Below are positions 1 through 11,600 of a DNA stretch of 34,817 bases, one piece after another. The notes beneath the pieces are model-generated. The model had not been told where the DNA came from. It saw nothing but the letters and a program-made list of their open reading frames with translations, and did not search any database. The stretch lies in NCBI GenBank assembly GCA_051453625.1, contig JBOZIK010000001.1, forward strand, positions 4,600,071 through 4,634,887. Reading direction: 5' to 3'. This DNA comes from Welwitschia mirabilis. Lineage: Eukaryota > Gnetophyta > Gnetopsida > Welwitschiales. The position numbers were made by a program, and so were the translations under genes. Position 1 is the first letter of the stretch. The number at the start of each line of letters is the position of its first letter.

Positions 1-2352
1 CAACTTTAAATAGGGGTCAATGTTAAAACATAACATTACAATATAAATAATATATTTGGCTTCACATATCAACAAATCATTCTCTATTCCTTTCCAATTC
101 TCCCAATTTTCAGCCATCTGATCCAAGAGTGTTGCCACAATTTGACCCTAGTCTGATTTCTCATTCTTTGCCTACAAGAGGGCATCTAAGGTATGCATCA
201 GTGAAGGAAAATCACATCTGGCATATCATTATACCTTAGATTCAGATGATTACTCTCTTTGTCGTTTGATTGTGTTTTTCTTTCTACTTGTGAAATACAT
301 AGACGTGTTGTGGATTGTAGAGATAGCAGTGCTAGAAAACTAGTAGCCACACAAGTACATCTAAAACTAGCAGTCGTACAAAAAAGGGTTACATAGGACT
401 ATTAAATACAACATACTGCAGATAAAAAAGGTAAAACAGAAAATGGGTAATGGCAATTACCAACATAATGATGTATTTAGCATCCTCATTAAGAGAACCT
501 AAGACAGCCAATACATTGTATTCATGTCTTCCATTTGCTCATCCAATGTACCTCTCCATGTGAATATATTTCCTTTTGGGCCTAATGTTGTTATAATAAA
601 AGGGTGTTACCCCTTTCTGTATGTCGCCATCGGGTTGAAAGGTTGTAAAGGTCATTTTTCCTATAAGTTTTTTGCTTAATATTTTTTTTTTCACACAAAG
701 GGGAATATTTAGACACTTTTTCAGAGTTTTGCGGCTATCTCATTGCCATGGTATCGAGGGGTTCTTTTGGATCCAGCTGCTGTTGCTAGCCATTCCAGGC
801 CACAGTAAAATCCATAGAAAATTTGTAGATCATTTGTGCTCCTTGGATTGTTTCATGTTTAGTAGTTTGTTTTTGCATACTTGCCAATATTACCTTATTT
901 TTCCACCTATCAACTCTCATATGCACAATGTGAAAATCTTTCAACTCAAACATCAAACAGATTTAGGCACACAAGAAGATGTTCTACAATAAACGAATGG
1001 AACCAGCACAATATAATATTCTTGTATCATCAACATACCCATAGTAAGACGTTCAGAAGTTTGGATGATGAGATTTAATTCAATATTCAAGAAACAGATA
1101 AATACAGCTATCTCACTCAAACACGCTTGTTAATGAGATTCCATCTTTACAATTTACCTCAATCTGCAATCATACTCTTAACAGTACCTGAATTGGGACT
1201 TTGAGTATGAAAATATCTAGCTAATGTTCCAAGCATGTCAGAAAAAGTTGTTTTTGAAATGTTTCATATCTCATTGTCGATGGTACTTTCACCAACGCAA
1301 TTAATGACCTGATCATTGCTGATTAATCATCTATCAGATGTATTGGGAAAAGAAAAAAGACAGACACCCTCATAAAGAGATGAAACACATTCTGCACATT
1401 TCTAGTTATGATAAGCATCAAACGAGGACAAGGGTAACGACTTCAATCCAAAAGTGCTTGGCATACAGTAGAATATGGCTGAGAAGCACTGATTAATACC
1501 TGAGGCTCTTGCAAATGAATATTTAAAGCAATCTTCAAGGGTCAAGGCTATCCATGGGGCACTGAACCTGACATAGTTGGAGATAACTCTTATCCTCCAT
1601 AAGCCATCTTCATAGTGTATCTATGTATACACACTTTACTATACTGATAAACTGACTATAGTATCCTGACTGCTATGCAAATAATGCTTTTGTTATCAAA
1701 ACGAGCGCAGCACAAAGCAAGATAATCAAATGTGAACAGAAACAAAGGCAAAAGCACACAAAAGAATTAGCAACGTTCAGCCCCTTTCTAGCCTACATCC
1801 TCAAGAAAGAAGTGCAGAGCTCTTATTATCAGACAAACACTTCAGAGAATACAAATGGCTCTGAAGCATGACACACTCACACACCCTCAATGGCTTTAGA
1901 GATATATATAGGGAAGGAGTTCAATTAAAGAATAAAATCGACAATAGCTTCCCCTAACCACCATATTTCCTTATTTGTGATAACCACCAACCCAAAATGA
2001 CTTTATCAGTAATTCCACCTTTTGCTATTCTGATACTCTTTAAAAAACCCCGGAGATGCATTGCTGTAAATATAAACACTCCAAACATTACCTAATGTTT
2101 GTGCTTGTGCACTTGTATGTTTAAGACCAGCATTTTTACCTCGTCTCCCCCTCACCCCTTCATTTTTCCTAATCATGCCAATTTTTTAAACATTCTGTAC
2201 CTGAATCTGATTCATTCAGAGGGATGCTGATTTTAATTTCTAAGGTGACTTCCCATGCAATGACTGCTTCCCAAAAAAATAAGTTATCCATTCACTTGTA
2301 AATAAAACATGCAAATTTCAATCATTAAGTTCCATTACTGAATACAAAATAC
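1..2352. other. Left flank: intron 7 or unresolved 3' part of the GIP1-like gene
   Basis: No exon could be supported here. Short open frames at 672-1078 have no family signal. A stretch at about 1740-1920 has the layout of a plant LTR transcript leader in minus orientation: a TATATATA run near 1902-1910, then gene-strand text resembling the leader found at 4130-4400. It looks like a weak copy of that family. The rest is AT-rich and shows nothing I recognise. Confidence 0.4.
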
Positions 2353-2678
2353 CTATATTTTGAGAAGGCAAATGATTGTTTACCATAATACTTGGCTGAC
2401 GAGAAGCCTCAAGTGGCCCTGATAAGGAAGCCTCGTAAGGATACTGAGAGCCCATTATTTGTGGCATTAAGCCAACACCTCCATAACTTGGAGCATTTTC
2501 TAGAGGACGATGTTGAGGATGCATCTGTACAATGGGATCTTGTTTTGAAGGATCAGATTGAGAGGCACTAGAAGGAGGACACTCGTCTTTAACAGCTGCA
2601 CTACAAGATAATGTCTGAACTCCATTTACAGATGCCTCTTGTTTCTCACTCGAAGACTCTGAACCATGCTCTGATATC
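2353..2678 (-). CDS. GIP1: GIP1-like exon 7 (last exon seen in the window)
   Basis: Completes Arg500 (AG|G) and encodes up to residue 608 plus one base. The acceptor is TTTTGACAG|G and the donor ATATAG|GTATTT. The family block PSYGGVGLMPQIMGSQYPYE lies at residues 563-582, equivalent to the YGFMPQMLGSQ region of homologues. The frame ends at the donor, so at least one more coding exon must follow. I searched the remaining 2352 bases by eye for the expected Tyr-rich YYxxFYRP-type segment and did not find it. Confidence 0.87.
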
Positions 2679-5600
2679 CTGTCAAAATTCAATCATGCTA
2701 CTAAGATAAGAACATCAAGAGTAAACTTATTGTTTCAACTTTCAAGCATGATTATTTAAATTAAATAAATCCTATTGACCTTGAAGAAGGCTCCTCATTT
2801 GATTCATCTGTTCTCTGGGATTCTTCAGATGGAGTAGGACACTTGTCAGAATCTTCTTTGTTGAAATCCTTTTTAACATTAGATCCAAAGTAATCTCCAA
2901 AACTTCCAAAGCTCAGTCCCAAACAAGCAGCTTCAGAAACCTTAAGGTGATTTGGCATTATTAAATCCTGATCAGAATTGAGTTTTAGCTGTTCAAGTTT
3001 ATCCTGAACACCTGTAGTTTTTTCTTCGGAGGTCACAGAATTTGGAAGCCCTGAAGTCGAAATGTTTTGAGTGAAACCTGAGCTATTTGCACTATTACCA
3101 TCAACTCCTGAACTTGGAAAAAAAGCATTCTGATTCGGTGGCTTTCGTTTCCACTCCATATTGTGTCCAATTGCTGTTACACATTAAATTGTTTGAATTA
3201 AGAATCAGTCTGACTTGTTTCACACTTGAATAAAGTTGAGCATGAAATGCATAGAGATAAAAAATAAATGATTTCAATGAATCGACTATGCTAAAGCAAT
3301 AATTTGAATAAAGTATTACACAATCTATGGCTATTATTAAGGGGAAAGTCTAAAACGAAAATGAGAATCAAGGGGATAATGTGCATGTGTATTGACAGGA
3401 AAGTTTAAAAACATATTTAAATCAAACCAGAAGTGTGAATATGGTCACCAGGGCTTTTTAACCCAGCAAACTGAAGTTATCATTTAAGATTTCAACATGG
3501 AAAAAGCTTGATAGTCACCTGCCTACCCAACACTGCTATGAATGAACTTTGAATGTGATAGCTGATGCCACAGTGAGACCAGCACAATTTTTGAAAACTT
3601 AAGGGGCATTGTTTCATTTGATAATACCAATTTGGATTTAAAATTAGCCACAGCTTTTTATAAACATTACACAATGATGCAATAAAAATAAAGAGGGATT
3701 AATTGCCAACTTGACAGGGATTGTTTAGTCAATATTTAGAGGAGTTTCATATTAAACATGAAAACAAGGATTGAACAATTTTGACCAAAAAGTGGCATTT
3801 TACAGATAAGATTTAATGCACATAGTCCATACATTTTTCTTTAGGAACCCATAGGAGCATCTACCTTGACGATAACTTTGTTTCTGGGTGGTCTCTTTAA
3901 AACTCCAAAGGAAAAAGGAAATTTTGAAAATTCAAAGCATAGGTTATGGAAGACTGAATAAAACCTTTCTGCTCTGTATATAATTCAGGTACCATCTGTC
4001 TAACACACTGTACATAAGTAAAATTTTCTTTTTCCCTCAACTTCAACAAGAGACGATATTCCTCAGTTGTAAAGCAAACCATGGAGTTTAAGGAGCAGGC
4101 GCATTGAGAGTATCAAAATAGCTGAAGACAATATAGGACAAATCCTAGCACTAAACTTGGTGCTCTGATACTGCTGAAGAAAGCTAAAAATAAAACAAAC
4201 AAGCACACAAACAACTTAAGTAGGTTCAGGCCCTTTTCACCCTAGTTTCTCAAACTAGCACAAAGCTCTCTTAGATAAACTAATAAACTAGTAGTCACAA
4301 GGAAAAGAACCCATTCCTCTAGCTCAAGTGACAACCACAGGCAAGACTGCAAATGGCTTCAACCACAGGCACACCCTCACAGAGGAAACCTGCCCTCCTT
4401 TTATAGCTTTAGGTAGCCTTATAATTTGATACAAAGCCTTAAATTAACATGAAACCACACACTCCTTCTTTTTATCTTTTCTTTTCTTTTCTTTTTCTTC
4501 CCTTTTTTTTATAAACTTTAAAAATGGGTCACTTTTAACAAGAAGGGGACAAATAAGGTTTTGCTTCAACATAGCTGACACTTTCTCCCATGCTGTGAGC
4601 ATCTCATAGTGGTCTTCTAGATGCTACTAATCTCACTCTTCTCTCCAAACATCCTACTTGCCTCAGTTATCCTACCATTCCATGCCCATCTGGTTTGATG
4701 TTGTCATGCATTTTTGTGTGCTAAAGTGCCTCGAAGTTGTGTTGCTAAGCTTTTACTATCATTTTGACAAATGCCAAGCTTGTCTTCAAGTCTTGCTCCT
4801 TTCTTGACTCGTCCTATGTTCATAATCCCACCCTTCTTCGAATTGTCCTAGCTTCAACCCATCCTACACTCCCAGTGGCCAGCCTCTCCCCTTAGGGCAT
4901 TCATGTTCTTACACATATCTTGGGAGTCTTCATGCTTCAACCCTTAAAGCAATTCTACTATTGCACATGCAATTTTCCTATCCTCCTACAAACTATACTA
5001 CCCCTCTACAACCATCTTAAACTTGGATCAATCCTACTCCTACACATGAAGCTGTTTGCCCTCATGAAAGTCATCGTACTCCTTCCTCTAGGACCATTCT
5101 TCCCCTTCTATGTTGCCATACTACTTCCTCCAAGATTGTTGTATAATTAAAATCGTCCTACCCTTGTCTGGAATCATCCTACACACAAACTCTTCTTGGC
5201 CTCCTTAGGGCAACCTTGCTCCTTGCTTCAAAGCCATCATGCCCTCCTTTGTAGTGTTATGGACCATCTCAGAATAACAATTTCACATCTCAGTAATCAG
5301 AACAGCAATAGTAATAGCTAGATAGTACTTAAAGCATGCTTAGGGTATCTATGTAATTGTTCTAAAGCATAACACATTCATTAATTGGTTTGAACATCTT
5401 TATTTCTGTCCCACTATCATTTTGATTTCCAATCAAATTTTACAGTACAAATCAAGGCTTCTTCATTATGACATCTTAAAAGCCTCCTTAAAAGTTGGGA
5501 CTCAAGAGAAACAGTATGCCCACTTTTTACAATCTTCTATGTTTTGCATGACTGGAAAACAATCAACATATACAAATAGAGGGTTTTCTAAGCACAGAAA

Positions 5601-8600
5601 TTGAATCAAGCACTAATGTCTCAGGAAAGGAGTAAAACATCAAGATTACAATGTCAGAACTGCGTCTAAAAAACCTGCATTGAAGATTTAACACACACAG
5701 CATAGCTTGTATATTATACTCTATCACAACAAGGAGCATTTATAACATAAAAGATCATATGTACAAATTCTAAATGCTGTTCTCTCACCACAGTGCTTTT
5801 ACAATTTCGTTTTTTTTTTTTAAATAAGTGTTTTGAAAGGCTTTGCTAGGCTCATTACAACACGAGATTGCAAATCTCTCCCTTTACCGAGAGAGCACAC
5901 TAACAATTCAATAGACATATATTGTCAATACAAACTCTTAGACACGCAACAATTACGCGTTGAAAGACAAGTAAAACATCCAATAAAAAATCTACGATTA
6001 TTTTATAGCGCATCAGGTTTGTAGTATCTACTTGCATTCAATGTTTCCATAAACATTTTTTTTTTCAAAAAACATTTTGTAGCTCATGACAATCAAACAG
6101 CATATTTGACATCAAAACGTTAGGAACACTCATAGATCAAGTTAATCTGCAAAAACGAAGTCAAGAGGGAATAGAAAAATAGAGAAAATGTTGTAGAACA
6201 GGAATGACAAAAAGAAGTCTTTATTCCAGCAGCATAGCAGTACAGCAGTAACAACAGCAACAACCACTACATCAGGGTGTGAACTATTGCTATACATCCA
6301 TTGTTAGGGTTTTACCCTTAATTATTGAGCTCACTTTTACAGGTGGTTAAGTATTTATGCTTATTACTGTTCCTTTGCTAACTAAAGATAAAAAGCCATA
6401 GGACTTCACAAAGCAGGTAGATTCTGAATATAAGGTTTGATATAATTTCTATGACAACTACAGGCACTCTTAATCGTCATGAAGACGACTTCATGCTATC
6501 AGCACACATTACATACTATTACACTTTTTAGGCATTTCAATATGGTATTAATGCCTACTAGAACCTGCTTGTGTGTAGATACTCCATGCGCAGAAGAAGG
6601 GAACGTGCACAGATGCATGGAGAGAGAGTATATAAAACTTAAGAAAAGGTGTAAAATTGCTGATACTAGGAACCATCAACTGTAATACCTCATATAGAAT
6701 TCAAACAATTATGGGACCTGTTGTGGAAGAAAGAGCAAATAGCAATTCAATCAGCAAGAATCAAGGGTATGCATAAGAACTTCCAACAACTCAACATAAC
6801 TTGCTGACTTTGGAGAACAGTTAATCTCACTACAGAAGCACCAGTGCTGTGTTGNNNNNNNNNNNNNNNNNNNNNNNNNNNNNNNNNNNNNNNNNNNNNN
6901 NNNNNNNNNNNNNNNNNNNNNNNNNNNNNNNNNNNNNNNNNNNNNNNNNNNNNNNNNNNNNNNNNNNNNNNNNNNNNNNNNNNNNNNNNNNNNNNNNNNN
7001 NNNNNNNNNNNNNNNNNNNNNNNNNNNNNNNNNNNNNNNNNNNNNNNNNNNNNNNNNNNNNNNNNNNNNNNNNNNNNNNNNNNNNNNNNNNNNNNNNNNN
7101 NNNNNNNNNNNNNNNNNNNNNNNNNNNNNNNNNNNNNNNNNNNNNNNNNNNNNNNNNNNNNNNNNNNNNNNNNNNNNNNNNNNNNNNNNNNNNNNNNNNN
7201 NNNNNNNNNNNNNNNNNNNNNNNNNNNNNNNNNNNNNNNNNNNNNNNNNNNNNNNNNNNNNNNNNNNNNNNNNNNNNNNNNNNNNNNNNNNNNNNNNNNN
7301 NNNNNNNNNNNNNNNNNNNNNNNNNNNNNNNNNNNNNNNNNNNNNNNNNNNNNNNNNNNNNNNNNNNNNNNNNNNNNNNNNNNNNNNNNNNNNNNNNNNN
7401 NNNNNNNNNNNNNNNNNNNNNNNNNNNNNNNNNNNNNNNNNNNNNNNNNNNNNNNNNNNNNNNNNNNNNNNNNNNNNNNNNNNNNNNNNNNNNNNNNNNN
7501 NNNNNNNNNNNNNNNNNNNNNNNNNNNNNNNNNNNNNNNNNNNNNNNNNNNNNNNNNNNNNNNNNNNNNNNNNNNNNNNNNNNNNNNNNNNNNNNNNNNN
7601 NNNNNNNNNNNNNNNNNNNNNNNNNNNNNNNGCCTGGAAATGGTTTGCCAAGGATCTTAAGGACAAGCCCTATGATTATGAAATCTGGCAAAAATGTGCA
7701 ATTTTCTGTTAGTTTGAGTCATCATTGTACAATTTGCTGAATGTTCTTGTCTGATTCTTCCCTTTTTTAAAATAATCTTACAGTATGGTGCTAAAGTGCG
7801 TCTGAAAGGTTGCAAGAATGGATATCAAAACACTTATATGCCAAAGTTGAATGAGTTGCAAGCTACTCAACGTACTTTTGAACATGAAAAAAGATGCTAT
7901 ATTATAGGTGTGTTTGGAAGGCTTCATTCAAATAAGACAAATCCATGCAGTGATTTTTGAAAATGATCAACAAAATTTACAGAAATGAGTCATCTATCCA
8001 AAAAATAATAAAATAAATCGTAGATGCTGGAAAGAATTTCTAGTTAATAAATTGGCTTTTCTTCTGAACATCTGATACAGCTTGGAGGACATACATCAAA
8101 TTTTAGAAAGCCCTAGTTTTATAGCAAGAAATGATAAGTGAATTCGCTATGAACCAAGTTCAAGAAAAAGAAAGAAGGAAGGAAGTTCTCTTGACCTACC
8201 CTTAGCATCAATTCTTAAAATTAATGTCATCTATTATTTTGAAAAATTTTCTCTAATGATATAGGCAAACAGATATGTTTGAATTCGAGTTCTACACTAA
8301 AAAGGTAGACATAATTTCGAAATTATCACTAAATCTTTGTCACGTGTGATCAAATGAGTTCACTTGCTGAAGAAAATCCTCACAGCCTCAACAGTACCTA
8401 GTCTAAATGATGAAGCATGGCTTGACGGTTTGGATTTTGTAACATTTTTGCAAGGTCTATATTTTGCTGGGGACCCAAATTTCACATTTTCACCCCTTTT
8501 TTGGCACATCTGCGCACTCATTTCAGCAAATCAAAAATGGCTTCAAACCATTTTGGAATGTATTGTAAACAACAAATAGAATCCAGTGAAGTATTCATAA

Positions 8601-11600
8601 CTGAAAAACACTTAAAAAACTTGTTAAAACAGTTTGGTCGTCATATATCGTGTGTGTACATTCACAATGTGCTAGCAATAAAAATTAGACATGTCCTTTT
8701 TGCTTGGAAAGTAAAATACATAACTGAACTCTTGTATCTTGTCAATTCTTATTATGTCAATATAATTAAAACTACAAATGAAACCGAGTTGGCGAGTTCA
8801 TAGTTTTCAAAGAAATGATTTAAGTTAGTAACATGTAAAATGTAAGAAATTGTTTGACTAAGTTAAAAAACATTTACATTTTAAGTTTACTAATTTAGTT
8901 TATGTCATTATTATTAAAACATTTAGGTAAAAGAGGAATCGAAATGTTTAGAGTCTTAGGTTTTACCAAAACATTAAAACACGATATCAAAAACTTGAAA
9001 TAGAAAAGGAAAAAACACTTCAGAAAGAAAACAAAATAACTTACCTTTGGTGGTATAATGATTAAAATCTATTTGATATTGGATCTTAACTCAAAGTACT
9101 CCAGGTTGAGGTTTCATGTGACAGAGGTGTGCCACTTCCAGAGATCAATTCATTGGAATGAAGAATGCAGACACAAAAAAACAGATGAAAAAAAAGGGAC
9201 AAAGAAAAAGGAAAGCTCTTTTGTGACTTCAAGTGCCCTCTGTTCAGGCTCCACTGCACACAACAAATGGCAAAATTGTACCATTGTGTGCAATTGTGCC
9301 ATTTTGCAGCCCACTGTGTTGCCACGTAACATTTCATTGCGTGGCAATTTTTTTTTTAAATGCAATTTCCCCTGTTGCATCAAGCTTACATGGGAAAGCC
9401 AAATATTTTGTTGGAAACAAGTCCTGTGTCATTTTGCCAATGTGATGTTGAGGAAGCCTCAAGATGATAAATGCAAAAAGGTTGGCCAATGTCAACTGGA
9501 AGAAGGTGACTAATGTAACTGGAGGTATCTTTAGTCTGAAAGCCATAATTATTATCTATTATCAGATCTCTCAACAGTTCAAGTTTTGCTGAATCAATTT
9601 CACATATGGAAGTTCACAGAAGATTGATGTCCTGTATAGGAGGATATGCCTTGAAACTTACTTGAAAAGGCATCTATTTGGTAGGGCAAGGATGACACAA
9701 TGTAGTTAAAACTCTTAATTAAAAATGCCAACCCACCCTTTCCAAATACTCAAGTAATAGCTCATATCTTGGAAATGTTTAGNNNNNNNNNNNNNNNNNN
9801 NNNNNNNNNNNNNNNNNNNNNNNNNNNNNNNNNNNNNNNNNNNNNNNNNNNNNNNNNNNNNNNNNNNNNNNNNNNNNNNNNNNNNNNNNNNNNNNNNNNN
9901 NNNNNNNNNNNNNNNNNNNNNNNNNNNNNNNNNNNNNNNNNNNNNNNNNNNNNNNNNNNNNNNNNNNNNNNNNNNNNNNNNNNNNNNNNNNNNNNNNNNN
10001 NNNNNNNNNNNNNNNNNNNNNNNNNNNNNNNNNNNNNNNNNNNNNNNNNNNNNNNNNNNNNNNNNNNNNNNNNNNNNNNNNNNNNNNNNNNNNNNNNNNN
10101 NNNNNNNNNNNNNNNNNNNNNNNNNNNNNNNNNNNNNNNNNNNNNNNNNNNNNNNNNNNNNNNNNNNNNNNNNNNNNNNNNNNNNNNNNNNNNNNNNNNN
10201 NNNNNNNNNNNNNNNNNNNNNNNNNNNNNNNNNNNNNNNNNNNNNNNNNNNNNNNNNNNNNNNNNNNNNNNNNNNNNNNNNNNNNNNNNNNNNNNNNNNN
10301 NNNNNNNNNNNNNNNNNNNNNNNNNNNNNNNNNNNNNNNNNNNNNNNNNNNNNNNNNNNNNNNNNNNNNNNNNNNNNNNNNNNNNNNNNNNNNNNNNNNN
10401 NNNNNNNNNNNNNNNNNNNNNNNNNNNNNNNNNNNNNNNNNNNNNNNNNNNNNNNNNNNNNNNNNNNNNNNNNNNNNNNNNNNNNNNNNNNNNNNGCAGC
10501 ATAGCACCCAAAAATGAGAAATCAGAAAGCAATAGTGGAACAAAAAGCATTGAATGTTTGTTCTTGTAATGGCACATCAAGCATGTCTTTGATTCTTATC
10601 TCTCAGATCCATTGCACTCTCTGCTAGATGGCTGTCCATGGCCTTGTGATCTGATCATAAATTATCAAGCTGAACAAATGTGCTTTTGTCCCTGAAGATA
10701 CATCACTGGTTTGAACTTGTTTCCACATGGTTTCTTTCCTCTTTCTAGGTTATTCGCCTTGATTTTTGTTCCTTACGTCTCTTCATTAGAACTAAAGGTA
10801 TATCATCATATGACATTTAGATGACCAGGCATAAAGGAGAATAACTGTGTACAATGAAGAATCTTGCAACATATTGTTCAAACATACAAATCAATAATAA
10901 GAGATTATTTGACTCCTAAAGATGGCATTCCTATTTCAACGTGACAGAATCATCTTCTTCGTAATAATTCTGACACTCGTATGACACATGAACCTGACAA
11001 TCCTCTTTTTAACATCAGGTCTGTGACAAGGCTAATAAGCACCAAAATAGGAGCAGTGTTGAACAAAGCTTCCACATTACATTCTTCATTTATAACAGAA
11101 TGAAGAAAATTTAAAAATATTATTCTCTTCATTTCTGAATTCCCTTTAATAGTACTGTCGAAGGGTATAACCACTTAACGTTACTTTGCTTCGCCTCTTA
11201 TTAGTATAATCAGTTTTGTAAGTTGTTAATCTTTGCAAGTGACTATTAGTTTTATATACATTTCCTTATTTACTGTGCCTTTCTTCTTTACTGAGTTCTT
11301 TTTGTTAACAGGACATGTTGATGTTGAATGTCTACCAAAATAAACCACTGTGGTACACAAATATTATTAACTTCTCAGTTACACGAGAGGTACTGGATGA
11401 TTGGTCAAAGATGAAGCACAAGTTGTCTGGATATTCATGCAAGGCATATAATTTTACTGATGGAGAATATTCACAGAAGATGTTAATAGATTAATGTCTA
11501 AAGTGTGGCTGAAAGCATATTCAGTAAAGTATCACAAGATTAGCATGAACATGATTGTGTTTTAGAGCTCACTACAAAAGAAATTCAATGAGAATAAAGA

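Noticed and set aside
3897-4082. Minus-strand open frame of 61 residues as an extra GIP1-like exon
   Set aside because: It has no family similarity, and exon 5 joins exon 6 directly in phase with continuous family motifs.
5821-5910. A tRNA-like look near 5850
   Set aside because: No A or B box at the right spacing and no acceptor-stem pairing.
6747-7740. Long open frames on both strands across the N run
   Set aside because: They are almost entirely unknown residues from the gap. The same applies to frames over 9762-10580, 13111-13749 and 19791-20018.
9058-9574. Overlapping open frames up to 151 residues on both strands
   Set aside because: No frame shows a recognisable domain; several mutually overlapping frames in low-complexity text are expected by chance.
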